Assembly: GCA_017860615.1 (NCBI GenBank)
Contig: JAGDMU010000003.1
Coordinates: 1 to 64,000 of the forward strand
DNA from: Pseudomonadota bacterium
GTDB taxonomy: Bacteria > Campylobacterota > Campylobacteria > Campylobacterales > Sulfurospirillaceae
DNA length: 64,000 nt
Direction: 5' to 3'
The position numbers and the translations under genes were made by a program. Below, one piece after another: positions 46,234 to 55,649 of the stretch. Every line of letters starts with the position of its first letter. Position 1 is the first letter of the stretch. The notes beneath the pieces were generated by a model. That model was not told the DNA's origin and ran no database searches. It was given only the letters and a program-made list of their open reading frames with translations.

Positions 46234-47035
46234 AAAATATGAACACTTAAAAGAGATTATCGCTTCGTATGATAGCCTTATTGTGGCATTCTCGGGTGGT
46301 GTGGATAGTACATTTTTGCTCAAAGTTGCCTATGACATTTTAGGCAGCAAAGCAGTTGGCATTACGGCATCTACCCCTTACATTGCACGATGGGAGATCG
46401 ATGATGCTGTATGTATTGCTGGTGAGATTGGTGTACAGCACGAAGTCGTCCAAAAAGCTTGGATTGAAGCCATTCGTGAAAATCCAAAAAACAGATGTTA
46501 TCTGTGCAAACATGCTCTCTTCTCCTCTTTGCTTGATGCTGCAGATCAAAAAGGCTTTAGTGCCGTGGCGGAGGGAAGTAATGTGGATGATACCTTAGAG
46601 TTTAGACCAGGGCGCATGGCACTCGGTGAACTTGGCATTAAAACACCTCTGTTGGAAGCAGGACTTACCAAAAGTGAGATTAGAGCTCTATCCAAAGCGT
46701 TAGGCCTTAGTACATGGGACAAGCCCTCTTATGCATGTTTATTGACACGGTTTCCTTATGGTAAAGCGATAGATGAAAAAGCGCTTCGTATGGTCGATCG
46801 TGCTGAAGCGTATATGATCGAACAAGGTTATGGAAATATACGAGTACGCTATGAAGAAGGATTAGCAAGGCTTGAAATGCCTTATGAACACAGTGTGTAT
46901 CTACTGAGCGATAGACGCTTAGCAGAGATATGTTCTTTTCTCAAGTCGCTAGGATTTTTACATGTAACATTGGATCTTGAAGAATATCGTCACAATTCTG
47001 TGGCAGAATCTTCAGATATGGAAAAAGGAGCTTAA
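46226..47035 (+). CDS. larE: Pincer cofactor sulfur transferase LarE
   Basis: A 269-residue PP-loop protein. ATP-binding site AFSGGVDSTFLLKVA, conserved NRCYLCKHALF pair of cysteines, AEGSNVDDTLEFRPG, and a Cys in KPSYACLLTRFPYG at the position of the sacrificial or cluster-bound Cys of LarE. It adds sulfur to the carboxylated nicotinic acid mononucleotide made by LarB. Start ATG 46226 overlaps larC's last 8 bases; the longer frame to 46106 lies inside larC and is rejected. Confidence 0.95.
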   Translation: MYKKYEHLKEIIASYDSLIVAFSGGVDSTFLLKVAYDILGSKAVGITASTPYIARWEIDDAVCIAGEIGVQHEVVQKAWIEAIRENPKNRCYLCKHALFSSLLDAADQKGFSAVAEGSNVDDTLEFRPGRMALGELGIKTPLLEAGLTKSEIRALSKALGLSTWDKPSYACLLTRFPYGKAIDEKALRMVDRAEAYMIEQGYGNIRVRYEEGLARLEMPYEHSVYLLSDRRLAEICSFLKSLGFLHVTLDLEEYRHNSVAESSDMEKGA

Positions 47036-47782
47036 ATGTGTGCGCAAGGGATTGAAAAGCTTTTAGAAGCGGTTAAAAATGGCGATGTCAGTATCTCTGA
47101 TGCACTCAAAAAAATCAAATCACTTCCCTTTGAGGAGTTGGATTTTGCGAAAATTGACCATCATCGCGGTATTCGTTTGGGCTATCCTGAAGTCATTTAT
47201 GGTGAGAGTAAAACACCAGATCAGATTGCGCAAATTACTCAGAAATTGCTTGATCGTGACAATAATATTCTCATTACTCGTGCCAATGATGAGGCATATA
47301 AAGCCGTTCTTGGCATTGCACCTGAGGCGAAGTACAATGTGATGGGGCGAACAATAACAATTGAGCGTGAAATCGTGACGCCACCTGAAAGTTACATTGC
47401 CATCATTGCGGCTGGGACTTCGGATCTTTACGTGGTTGAAGAAGCCTATGAAACAGCTCGTATCTTGGGAAATCACGTTAAAAAAGTGGTCGATGTGGGG
47501 GTGGCGGGGATTCACCGTCTGTTTGCGCATTTGGATGTCATTCAAAATGCCAAGGTAGTCATCGTCATTGCAGGTATGGAAGGAGCGCTTGCGAGCGTCA
47601 TCGGAGGTTTAGTTGACAAACCTGTCATCGCTGTACCTACCAGTGTAGGTTATGGTGCAAGCTTTGGAGGTGTCGCTGCACTTCTTTCCATGCTCAACAG
47701 CTGTGCGAGCGGTGTAAGTGTTGTCAACATCGACAACGGCTTTGGAGCGGCGTATAACGCGAGTATTATTAACCATCTTTAA
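47036..47782 (+). CDS. larB: Pyridinium-3,5-biscarboxylic acid mononucleotide synthase LarB
   Basis: A 248-residue protein with an N-terminal helical part (LDFAKIDHHRGIRLGYPEVI) and a PurE-like carboxylase domain (IAAGTSDLYVVEEAYETA, DVGVAGIHRLFAHL, VIVIAGMEGALASVIGGLV, PTSVGYGASFGGVAALL). It carboxylates and hydrolyses nicotinic acid adenine dinucleotide, the first step of the pincer cofactor. ATG directly follows the larE stop with a GGAGC ribosome site. Followed by a strong terminator. Confidence 0.96.
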   Translation: MCAQGIEKLLEAVKNGDVSISDALKKIKSLPFEELDFAKIDHHRGIRLGYPEVIYGESKTPDQIAQITQKLLDRDNNILITRANDEAYKAVLGIAPEAKYNVMGRTITIEREIVTPPESYIAIIAAGTSDLYVVEEAYETARILGNHVKKVVDVGVAGIHRLFAHLDVIQNAKVVIVIAGMEGALASVIGGLVDKPVIAVPTSVGYGASFGGVAALLSMLNSCASGVSVVNIDNGFGAAYNASIINHL

Positions 47783-47802
47783 AAAAGGGGTTTCCCCTTT
47801 TT
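47782..47802 (+). terminator. Rho-independent terminator of the lar operon
   Basis: AAAAAGGGG-ttt-CCCCTTTTT, a perfect 9-bp stem with a 3-base loop, overlapping the last base of larB and running into a T-rich tail. Confidence 0.9.
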
Positions 47803-47937
47803 CTTCTCAAATTTACCGATAAAGTCTTCAAAATCTAACCTCAAATACAGATGATCCTAAACAAGAAATATTGATGTATAGTGTAGTTATCTGCAATGCT
47901 ACAACCATTTCAGCTCTATCAAATACAGGAGTTTACT

Positions 47938-48153
47938 ATGCAAACAAATTTAGGCTCTACAAGCAAAATTATTGGTTTGGTTCTAGTCGTCGTAGGCATT
48001 GGGTTTGCGGTATGGGGTTTTCAATTGTCAGGTTCTATTGGTTCACAAGTAACCCAAGCTGTGACGGGTTCTGATACCGATAAAGTAATGACCTATTATA
48101 TTTCGGGCGCTGTCAGTTTTGTAGTTGGTATCTATCTTTTCTTTAAAAATTAA
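47938..48153 (+). CDS. DUF3185 small membrane protein
   Basis: A 71-residue protein with two hydrophobic helices (IIGLVLVVVGIGFAVWGFQL and YYISGAVSFVVGIYLFF) flanking SGSIGSQVTQAVTGSDTDK, the DUF3185 pattern. Function unknown. ATG 47938 has a CAGGAG ribosome site. Twelve bases separate it from the entericidin-like gene, so they are probably cotranscribed. Confidence 0.8.
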   Translation: MQTNLGSTSKIIGLVLVVVGIGFAVWGFQLSGSIGSQVTQAVTGSDTDKVMTYYISGAVSFVVGIYLFFKN

Positions 48154-48165
48154 AAAGGATATTCA

Positions 48166-48327
48166 ATGAAAAAGAGTTTAATATTTCTAATGCTCTTATG
48201 TGCGATACTTATGGTAAGTGGTTGTGAGACATGGCGTGGCGTCAAGCAAGATACGTCTGATGGTGCTCAGTGGAGCAAGGAAAAGGTTAATGATGGGGCA
48301 AAATATATAGAGAAAAAAACCGAATAG
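48166..48327 (+). CDS. Entericidin-like small lipoprotein
   Basis: A 53-residue protein. It begins MKKSLIFLMLLCAILMVSGC, a lipoprotein signal with lipobox VSGC, and continues ETWRGVKQDTSDGAQWSKEK, resembling the CNTxxGxGxD mature start of entericidin A/B family lipoproteins, which are linked to envelope stress or programmed death in other bacteria. An AAGGATA ribosome site lies 6 bases upstream. Confidence 0.75.
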   Translation: MKKSLIFLMLLCAILMVSGCETWRGVKQDTSDGAQWSKEKVNDGAKYIEKKTE

Positions 48328-48366
48328 TTCAACAGAACATTTATTTTTGTTAAGTATATGGCTACC

Positions 48367-50271
48367 TTAATTATATGCTTTGGTAGCCTTCTTAATCTCG
48401 AAAATAAGCTCTTTTTGACGGTTGTACATATAACGCAACAGATAGTCATCGTAAGGTTTTGGAAGATTGTCAAGCATCACTACGATTTTAGTGTAATCTT
48501 CTCTTTGACCAATATAGGTGACTTTTGCCTCTATATCCATAATCACATAACCATTTTCGCCCTCTTCGTTTGGTAGAGAAAAATTAAGGCGTACTTTTTG
48601 GTTTAACATCTCCTCTTCACGGAACGATTTTCCCACTTTCATGGCAATAGAATTAACTGAAATATCAAGAATATCGCCTTGTGCCGATGAACGATGGGCG
48701 TATTTGATCAGTACAGGTGTGCGGATGCTGGTTTGAACACGCGTATGTTGTCTATTGTTGGCACTGTTTGGCATGAATGTAAGATTTTTAATGATGACTA
48801 AAGAGCGTTTTATATCAACCAAAGAGATCTCTGCTTTAATATCTTTAGGGAAATTGGGTGCTTGTAAAACGGTTTCACCTTCTAATTGCATTGCGTAACC
48901 TTGCAGGTTTTCACAACTCATCTGGTAGCTGTCTTCCGCTATTTTCAAAATATAAGAGTTGGTATTAATGCAAAGGCCTTTGTAAATATTCAGAAGCTTA
49001 ATAGGAATTTTATTGTTGACACAATTGTGCATCAAATACGTGATCTGCTCTTGTTCCTCAATCACATGATCTAAATATTCCAGTTCAAAATATTTGATCT
49101 TTTCAACATCATGCGGTAAAAGTTTTTTGGTATTGATTTTTTCAATATAGTCGATCACTTCATTAAGATCATCTGATTCGACGTGAAAGGCAGATGTGAG
49201 AATAATCGGTGTTATTTTTTCATTTGCAGTAGCTCTAATCAGCTCTTGTTGCAGGTGTTTAGTCTGCTCACACGCGTGTTCAAAACTACGCTCTTCTCCC
49301 ATGAGGATGTAGAGATTTGGACTCCACTGAATAACCTCTTGAGTATCTTCTTTGAGTTGAAAAAGTTTGAGCATGAGGTTTTTAAATGCGTCATAAAGTG
49401 TTGTACTGGTAAAAATTTTACTGAGTTTATCAAGGTTTGAAATATTAATAAAAATAAGTGAAATGGCTGCGTGTGTTACACTTTGTTGCGCAAGGCGGTC
49501 TTTGAGTTTATCGACAAAATCGAAACGGTTGAGAATGGTTGAGCAATTCTTAGATTCACTTTCGGGATCATATTGAATGAGCGTAACGATTTTTTCGCTG
49601 CTTTGTGGAAAAGATTTAATCACGCACAAATAAACCTCTTTTTGGGCTGAAGCCGTTTCTATAACAATGCTCCCTTGCGCATCTTCATTTTCTTTTAAAG
49701 CTTCACACAACTCTTCATCGCGGTTAATTTTGTCTTGAAGAGCAGTGAGATCATTTGTTTCATAAAGCATTTTTGCTTTAGCATTCGCGTAGGTAAGGGT
49801 TTCTCCTTGAAAGACAAGAAACGGAAAAAAGTGCTCTATCTTTTTTTCAAGTTCGATTTTTTGGAACGTGTAGAGCTTATCATCCAATTTATTGGCATTT
49901 TTAGAGAAGATTGAAAAGAGTAAACTCTCTTCATTTTTCAAAGGAAGGACATCGGTAATGCCGAAGTGAAGGGCAAATTTAAGCAGGAGTCTGTTTTCGA
50001 CATCATCAGCAAAAAGGTAAGCAATGATAGGTTTATGTTTCGCGAAAAGACCAACAAGCAGTTTCAGTTTTTCTTTGGTACTTTCGCCAATTTCGATAAA
50101 TAAAACATCTGCTATAGGAATAGATTTGAGATCTTTATGCATGTCAAAAGATTGAAATTTTGTATGTTCTTTTTTTGCACGATTAAAAATCGTTAGTTTT
50201 TCTTCACCAAAAGAGAGATGAGCAATAGACAAATAGCGTGTTTCGTGTAAAAACTGTTCCAAAAGCATCAA
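48367..50271 (-). CDS. PilZ-domain protein with receiver-like N-terminus
   Basis: A 634-residue soluble protein. Residues 1-120 look like a degenerate receiver (VLFIEIGESTKEKL, IIAYLFADDVENR, ITDVLPLKNEE), without a clear phospho-Asp context. The middle (about 250-370; AISLIFINISNLDKLSKIF) resembles a decayed GGDEF fold with no GGDEF motif. The C-terminal about 110 residues are PilZ: RQHTRVQTSIR then DILDISVNSIAMKVG, the RxxxR and D/NxSxxx c-di-GMP-binding signatures, the last with Ser for the usual Gly. Likely a c-di-GMP effector for surface or motility behaviour; partner unknown. Convergent with the small lipoprotein gene. Confidence 0.75.
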   Translation of the reverse strand: MMLLEQFLHETRYLSIAHLSFGEEKLTIFNRAKKEHTKFQSFDMHKDLKSIPIADVLFIEIGESTKEKLKLLVGLFAKHKPIIAYLFADDVENRLLLKFALHFGITDVLPLKNEESLLFSIFSKNANKLDDKLYTFQKIELEKKIEHFFPFLVFQGETLTYANAKAKMLYETNDLTALQDKINRDEELCEALKENEDAQGSIVIETASAQKEVYLCVIKSFPQSSEKIVTLIQYDPESESKNCSTILNRFDFVDKLKDRLAQQSVTHAAISLIFINISNLDKLSKIFTSTTLYDAFKNLMLKLFQLKEDTQEVIQWSPNLYILMGEERSFEHACEQTKHLQQELIRATANEKITPIILTSAFHVESDDLNEVIDYIEKINTKKLLPHDVEKIKYFELEYLDHVIEEQEQITYLMHNCVNNKIPIKLLNIYKGLCINTNSYILKIAEDSYQMSCENLQGYAMQLEGETVLQAPNFPKDIKAEISLVDIKRSLVIIKNLTFMPNSANNRQHTRVQTSIRTPVLIKYAHRSSAQGDILDISVNSIAMKVGKSFREEEMLNQKVRLNFSLPNEEGENGYVIMDIEAKVTYIGQREDYTKIVVMLDNLPKPYDDYLLRYMYNRQKELIFEIKKATKAYN

Positions 50272-50337
50272 AATTCCTCACAATCTTAGTAATTCAAATT
50301 CTACCAAAATTCATAGAAAATTTAATCATTTTTTAAC

Positions 50338-50343
50338 TACAAT
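50338..50343 (+). promoter_or_regulatory. -10 element for murA
   Basis: TACAAT, 27 bases before the ATG. A T-rich stretch precedes it, as is usual in Campylobacterota, where no -35 is conserved. Confidence 0.5.
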
Positions 50344-50370
50344 ACTTCATCTTTTAAAAGGAACAGTCGA

Positions 50371-51639
50371 ATGATGTATTATTTAGCGATCGAAGGGAAA
50401 CAAAAACTTAGCGGAACCGTCTCTATTTCAGGCGCCAAAAATGCCGCACTCCCTCTTTTAGCATTAACCCTCCTCTCAAAACGAAAAATTACCATTTCCA
50501 ATATGCCTCAAGTAGCTGATGTGAAAACATTGTTGCAACTCCTTACCAATTTGGGCGCAACTTTTACACAGAAAGATAAAAACATTGTTGAAGTCGATGC
50601 CACAACGGTGAATTCGGCGTGTGCGAATTATGACATTGTACGTAAAATGAGAGCTTCCATCTTAACACTTGGACCATTGCTTGCACGTTTTGGACACTGT
50701 GAAGTTTCACTACCAGGTGGCTGTGCCATTGGTCAGCGACCGATTGATTTGCACTTAAAAGCTTTGGAGCAGATGGGCGCAGAGATTGAGATCAAACAAG
50801 GGTATGTTTTAGCCAAAGCGCCTAAAGGACTTAAGGGTGCGACCATTATTTTTGATAAAGTGACGGTTACAGGCAGTGAAAATATCATCATGGCAGCGGC
50901 CCTTGCACATGGTACAACCACGTTGTTTAATGTGGCCAAAGAGCCAGAAGTCGTTCAAGTGTGTGAAGTGTTAGCCGAAGCTGGTGTCAGCATTGAAGGG
51001 ATTGGTACCTCTAAACTTGTTATCAAAGGAAGCGGTGGCAAACTTTTAGATATTCAAGATTTTTGTGTTATTCCTGATCGTATTGAAGCGGGAACCTATT
51101 TGTGCGCAGGTGCGATTACAAAGTCAAAAATTACTATTACCGATGTCAATCCAAGACACCTTGATGCGGTTATTTTAAAATTGGAGCAAATGGGCTTCAA
51201 AATTGATGAAACAGAAACGACACTGACGATTCATCCAGCGGAAAAAATCTTGCCATCCGACATCGAAACGACCGAATACCCAGGTTTTCCAACCGATCTT
51301 CAAGCACAATTTATGACTCTGTGTACGCAAGCCAAAGGAACCAGCATCATCGATGAGCGTCTCTTTGAAAACCGTTTTATGCACGTGAGTGAGCTTTCGC
51401 GTATGGGTGCAAACATCAAGCTTAAGGGTCATAGTGCAACGGTTGAAGGCAAAATGAAGCTCAATGCAGCAGACGTTATGGCAACGGATTTAAGAGCAAG
51501 TTCTGCGCTTATTTTAGCAGCACTTGTAGCAGAAGGTACTACCAAAATTCATAGAATTTATCACCTTGATCGTGGTTACGAAGATTTAGAAGGTAAATTT
51601 TCTAAATTAGGTGCTCATATCGAGAGACTTGAGGAGTAG
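50371..51639 (+). CDS. murA: UDP-N-acetylglucosamine 1-carboxyvinyltransferase
   Basis: A 422-residue enzyme of standard length. [17 protein letters not shown] starts the first domain, and the catalytic Cys is in [16 protein letters not shown]. Later motifs are [43 protein letters not shown] and the closing [15 protein letters not shown]. It transfers enolpyruvate to UDP-GlcNAc, the first committed step of peptidoglycan synthesis. Sensitivity to fosfomycin is expected because the Cys is kept. moeA follows 3 bases later. Confidence 0.98.
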   Translation: MMYYLAIEGKQKLSGTVSISGAKNAALPLLALTLLSKRKITISNMPQVADVKTLLQLLTNLGATFTQKDKNIVEVDATTVNSACANYDIVRKMRASILTLGPLLARFGHCEVSLPGGCAIGQRPIDLHLKALEQMGAEIEIKQGYVLAKAPKGLKGATIIFDKVTVTGSENIIMAAALAHGTTTLFNVAKEPEVVQVCEVLAEAGVSIEGIGTSKLVIKGSGGKLLDIQDFCVIPDRIEAGTYLCAGAITKSKITITDVNPRHLDAVILKLEQMGFKIDETETTLTIHPAEKILPSDIETTEYPGFPTDLQAQFMTLCTQAKGTSIIDERLFENRFMHVSELSRMGANIKLKGHSATVEGKMKLNAADVMATDLRASSALILAALVAEGTTKIHRIYHLDRGYEDLEGKFSKLGAHIERLEE

Positions 51640-51642
51640 AAG

Positions 51643-52839
51643 ATGAGCAAAGAGCAAGCAGTGAGTTTTGATGATGCAATAAGCCTTAGTCTTGAGCTTG
51701 CGACAACAAAACCTCATAGAGCATGGGTGAGTATTTTTGATGCTTTGGGAAGAACACTTGCACGAGAGATTACGTGTAAAAAAAATCTCCCTTCGTATAA
51801 TAATGCTGCGATGGATGGTTTTGCGTTCAAATATCACGAAGAGGTAGCCGAACTTCAGATAAAAACCACCATACTTGCTGGCAGTGTAGTAGAAGCATGT
51901 TTGGCGGAAAATGAGTGTTATAAAATCATGACAGGGGCAAAAGTTCCTGATGATGCCGATACCATCATTCCTTTTGAAGATTGCACTTTTTACGATGAAA
52001 CCAAAGCTGTGTTGCCTTCTTCCATTAAAAAAGGTAATGCTTTACGTCTTAAAGGGGAAGAAGAACGTATTGGCTCTATTTTGTTGGCTGAAGGCACATG
52101 TTTAAACTCACGTGATATCGCGCTTCTTGCCTCACAGGGTATTAGCATGGTTGAAGTGTATAAAAAGCTTCAGATTGCTGTTTTTTCCACAGGTGATGAA
52201 CTTAAATCGCCTTGGGAAAGCGCCAGTGAAGATGAAATTTATGATATTAATGCCCTCTCTTTAATCTCTTTACTCGCAGAGCATGGCTTCGTTGCACACA
52301 GTTGTGGCGTTATTCCTGATAATCTGGAAGCAGCTACAGCCTATTTTGCACGTATGAAACAGTACGATGTTTTGGTTACCAGTGGTGGTGTTAGTATGGG
52401 AGAAGCGGATTTTATAGAACGTGCACTTCTTGCCAATGGATTTACCGCCTCTTTTCATGGGATTAATATTAAGCCTGGAAAACCAACGATGATGGGTAAA
52501 ATGGGCGAAACAATTGTTGCTTCAATGCCAGGAAATCCACTTGCTGCATACGTGAATGCCTTTTTATTTTTAATTCCTGTTCTTAAAAAATTTCAAGGTC
52601 AAAAAAAATTTAACTTCAGTACTATTCATGCTCGTAATGCCGAAGCTTTTAACGTCAAATCAGGACGTGTAAACCTTGTTTTAGGATCTTTCAAAGATGG
52701 AGTATTTCATGTTTTTGGTGCTAATAAATATGGCTCAGGAATGGTAAAACCCCTTGTAAGTAGTAATGCATTGTGGATTAGTGACGAAAAAACAAGTAAT
52801 ATTGAAGCCGAACAGGAGCTGAACATTTTATTATTCTAG
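51643..52839 (+). CDS. moeA: Molybdopterin molybdenumtransferase
   Basis: A 398-residue MoeA. Motifs: NNAAMDGFAFK, KIMTGAKVPDDADTIIPFED, the MPT-binding STGDELKSPW and VTSGGVSMGEADF, and ASMPGNPLAAYVNAF. It inserts molybdate into molybdopterin-AMP. Molybdoenzymes (nitrate, arsenate or thiosulfate reductases, formate dehydrogenase) are common in this group, though none is encoded in the window. Co-directional and nearly contiguous with murA. Confidence 0.97.
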   Translation: MSKEQAVSFDDAISLSLELATTKPHRAWVSIFDALGRTLAREITCKKNLPSYNNAAMDGFAFKYHEEVAELQIKTTILAGSVVEACLAENECYKIMTGAKVPDDADTIIPFEDCTFYDETKAVLPSSIKKGNALRLKGEEERIGSILLAEGTCLNSRDIALLASQGISMVEVYKKLQIAVFSTGDELKSPWESASEDEIYDINALSLISLLAEHGFVAHSCGVIPDNLEAATAYFARMKQYDVLVTSGGVSMGEADFIERALLANGFTASFHGINIKPGKPTMMGKMGETIVASMPGNPLAAYVNAFLFLIPVLKKFQGQKKFNFSTIHARNAEAFNVKSGRVNLVLGSFKDGVFHVFGANKYGSGMVKPLVSSNALWISDEKTSNIEAEQELNILLF

Positions 52840-52961
52840 AATTTTATTTTAACATTCAAGAGGTTTTCTTTTGACATTAGTTTAAAAAACTTGACCTTTT
52901 GATGTTTTTTTCGATAACATGGCAACACAAAAAATGGCAAGTGCTACACTAAAGGTATGTG

Positions 52962-54587
52962 ATGTTTAACGAAATAAAGATCTCGACGAAACTGCTTTTT
53001 ATATCCATTGTAACCGTCCTTGGTTTGATTATTCTCTCTTATGTGAGTATTAATTCAAGCATTATTGGCAAAAATTCGCTAGAAACCATTTATGAAAAAA
53101 ATGTGGTTCCTGATAGTGAAATTAGTGCAGCACGTGATCATTTTGAGATGATTCTAAATGATCTTATTCATGTCACCAGTGAGTTTTTACCTACAGGACA
53201 GGCAAAAGAGCGTCTTCCTTTGATTGAAAAGAACATGAAAGCGTTTTTTGAAAAGGCTTTGAAGAGTGATTTTTATGCTGAACCAACACTCAATCAAAAT
53301 CTTCATGAAGCGTATGAGCGTTACAGTCAGAAAATCGCACCCAAATATCAGCGTATCTATGAGCTTTATGTTAAAGACAATCGTGAAGACATTGGCGATA
53401 TGGCGGTTGAAATTGAAGCCGATTGTAAATACATTGCACAGCGTTTCGATAACATCTCAAAATTTACCACCCAACGTGTCAAAGACATTAGCGTGCAAAT
53501 CAGTGCTAAACTTAAACAAAATCTCTACCTTGTCATTGTCATCTCTTCCCTAATTTTAGTGATTACTTCTGGTTTGTTATTTGCCATTACACGTTATATT
53601 GTAAAGCGCATTGCGCGCATAGGAGAGCATTTATCGGAGATTACACAAGACTTAGCGCTTAACCGCCCTATTGTGGTTGCCAATAAAGATGAAATTGGGC
53701 ACATCAGTGAAAACCTTAACACACTTCTAAGTACTCTTCAACAAGCGTTGATCAAAGCAAAAATGACAATGACCTCAAATTCAGAAATCAATAAAAGTAT
53801 GCAAACGTTTGCGCATACGATTACGAATGTTGCCGAAAATCAAGATCGTATTGTGGATAATGTCAAAAAACTCACTTCTAAAATCAATAAAGAGTTACAA
53901 GAGTCTCGTGATATCTCAGAAACGTCTGCAACGTATATGAAAGAAGATTATGCAATGTTGGATCAAATGATTGTTACTTTGGATGAAATTGTTGAAAGTA
54001 TCAATCGTGTGAGTCAAGATGAACAGCATATTTCTACCCAGATGAATAATCTTGCAGAGCAGACGACTCAAATTCGCTCTGTTCTTGAAATGATTAAAGA
54101 TATTGCTGATCAAACCAATCTTTTAGCGCTTAATGCCGCCATTGAGGCTGCACGTGCAGGTGAACATGGGCGAGGTTTTGCTGTGGTTGCGGATGAAGTA
54201 CGAAAATTGGCAGAGCGAACCCAAAAATCACTCTCTGAGATAGATGTGACGATTAGCGTTGTCGTACAAAGTGTCTCTAGTGCAAGTGAGAACATCAAAG
54301 AAAATAGCCAAAAAGTCGTTGATTTGAATGAAAATGCTATCAAAATTTCATCATTAGCCAATGAGACAAAGGAAAAAACGGCTAAAAGTTTAGAAATCAC
54401 CAATATTGCCTATAAAAAAGCACTCAGCATCACACAAGAGATTGATCATCTCACGCAAGGTGTGGAAGAAGCGACAGGGCTTGCACATGAAAATAAAAAG
54501 ATTGCTGATAATTTGATGCAAGTATCAAGCAGTCTTAATCTATCAACGGCAGAATTAGAGCAAGAAATCACCATTTTTAAGGTATAA
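52962..54587 (+). CDS. Transmembrane methyl-accepting chemotaxis protein
   Basis: A 541-residue receptor. TM1 near residues 10-30 and TM2 near 190-210 bound a four-helix-bundle-like periplasmic domain. A HAMP region follows ([20 protein letters not shown]), then the signalling domain with tip [20 protein letters not shown]. It signals to CheA/CheW. The ligand is unknown. ATG 52962 with an AAAGG ribosome site is preferred over GTG three bases earlier. Ends just before a long terminator hairpin that overlaps the next promoter. Confidence 0.93.
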   Translation: MFNEIKISTKLLFISIVTVLGLIILSYVSINSSIIGKNSLETIYEKNVVPDSEISAARDHFEMILNDLIHVTSEFLPTGQAKERLPLIEKNMKAFFEKALKSDFYAEPTLNQNLHEAYERYSQKIAPKYQRIYELYVKDNREDIGDMAVEIEADCKYIAQRFDNISKFTTQRVKDISVQISAKLKQNLYLVIVISSLILVITSGLLFAITRYIVKRIARIGEHLSEITQDLALNRPIVVANKDEIGHISENLNTLLSTLQQALIKAKMTMTSNSEINKSMQTFAHTITNVAENQDRIVDNVKKLTSKINKELQESRDISETSATYMKEDYAMLDQMIVTLDEIVESINRVSQDEQHISTQMNNLAEQTTQIRSVLEMIKDIADQTNLLALNAAIEAARAGEHGRGFAVVADEVRKLAERTQKSLSEIDVTISVVVQSVSSASENIKENSQKVVDLNENAIKISSLANETKEKTAKSLEITNIAYKKALSITQEIDHLTQGVEEATGLAHENKKIADNLMQVSSSLNLSTAELEQEITIFKV

Positions 54588-54601
54588 AATTGCTATCTAA
54601 G

Positions 54602-54664
54602 CCCTTTAAAATCTATTTGTGCTACAATTGTAGTCCAAATAGATTGACATAAAGGGTTTTTTTT
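54602..54664 (+). terminator. Long nested terminator hairpin overlapping the tRNA promoter
   Basis: Nested pairs: CCCTTT / AAAGGG (54602-54607, 54651-54656); AATCTATTTG / CAAATAGATT (54610-54619, 54636-54645); inner perfect palindrome CTACAATTGTAG (54622-54633). Eight T follow (54657-54664). It should stop transcription from the chemoreceptor gene. The right arm contains the -35 box of the tRNA promoter. Confidence 0.85.
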
Positions 54665-54672
54665 GGTAGAAT
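54644..54672 (+). promoter_or_regulatory. Sigma-70 promoter of tRNA-Gly
   Basis: TTGACA (54644-54649), 17-base spacer, TAGAAT (54667-54672). The expected start of transcription is near 54679, a few bases before the tRNA. Confidence 0.85.
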
Positions 54673-54684
54673 TCCGTCCGTTTT

Positions 54685-54759
54685 GCGGGAATAGCTCAGT
54701 GGTAGAGCACAACCTTGCCAAGGTTGGGGTCGCGAGTTCGAACCTCGTTTCCCGCTCCA
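54685..54759 (+). tRNA. tRNA-Gly (anticodon GCC)
   Basis: A 75-base gene. Acceptor GCGGGAA pairs with TTCCCGC; D arm GCTC/GAGC; anticodon stem CAACC/GGTTG around TTGCCAA, anticodon GCC; T arm GCGAG-TTCGAAC-CTCGT with a G-T pair. Discriminator T and a genomically encoded CCA end. The flgA reading frame runs through it on the same strand. Confidence 0.97.
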
Positions 54760-55649
54760 TTTTATTTTTACTCCTTTTTATTTCTTCCCTTGTTTCACAA
54801 CCTCTTTATATTGATAAAACATATTGTATTGAAGAAGATACACTTAGAGCCTCTTTCTTTGGCTACCAAAGCAATGATAATCCCATTATTGTTACCATTC
54901 CCAAAGAACGCACACATTATAGTGTTCCTACTAACACGATACGCTCTGCCTTTAGCGATCGCAATGTGACGATTATTGATAGCAGTGATGGCGTTGTTAT
55001 TTTCAAACGTAATTGCACTTTAATGGGCAAAGCAGATGCCATTGAAGAAGCTTTCTTAAAAAAATTTCAAGAAGTTGCACCTTCTGTGATGATTGATGAA
55101 AAGCCGCGTATCTCCATTAAAACTTCTCTACCTGCTGATTTTAAACGTTATGAGCTTGTCGATATTCATATCTCTGATGCTATGCTTAAGCGAAACAGTG
55201 GCTCATTCGTAGCTATTTTTAAAGTCGGTGATCGTGAGAAAAAGCTCTATTTTACCTATGAGATAAATGCTAAGGTGAAGGTGTTTAAAGCGAAACGTAA
55301 TTTGCTTAACGGTAAAATCCTCACAAACGATGACTACGAGAGTGTTTGGGTGAGTTTAGATACTCCTCCCACAAGAGCCATTCTTAATGAAATACCCCAA
55401 AATGTTGTCATAAAAAATGGCATTAAAGAGGGGCAAATCTTGACAGATTTTCACTTTGATGTTAAAAAAGTACTGAGTAAAAAAGAGAGCATTAAAGCTT
55501 TATTTAAAGAAGAAGGATTGGTGATCGAGGTTCAAGCAACACTTTTAGAAGATGGTAATGTGGGAGATATTGTCAAAATTAAAACAGAACAAGGCAAAAT
55601 TTTGAATGCAAAAATTCTATCGCGCCATGAAGCGATCATACTCGAATGA
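54699..55649 (+). CDS. flgA: Flagellar basal body P-ring formation protein FlgA (start uncertain)
   Basis: The C-terminal half has the SAF domain typical of FlgA ([58 protein letters not shown]). An N-terminal hydrophobic stretch [13 protein letters not shown] is the signal peptide. FlgA chaperones FlgI for P-ring assembly in the periplasm. The start is odd: after the tRNA no in-frame ATG, GTG or TTG precedes the signal peptide. Candidates are GTG at 54699 inside the tRNA (used here), ATT at 54759 at the tRNA's end, or TTG at 54663, which lies upstream of the likely transcription start. The stop overlaps ubiX by 4 bases. Confidence 0.85.
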   Translation: MVEHNLAKVGVASSNLVSRSILFLLLFISSLVSQPLYIDKTYCIEEDTLRASFFGYQSNDNPIIVTIPKERTHYSVPTNTIRSAFSDRNVTIIDSSDGVVIFKRNCTLMGKADAIEEAFLKKFQEVAPSVMIDEKPRISIKTSLPADFKRYELVDIHISDAMLKRNSGSFVAIFKVGDREKKLYFTYEINAKVKVFKAKRNLLNGKILTNDDYESVWVSLDTPPTRAILNEIPQNVVIKNGIKEGQILTDFHFDVKKVLSKKESIKALFKEEGLVIEVQATLLEDGNVGDIVKIKTEQGKILNAKILSRHEAIILE

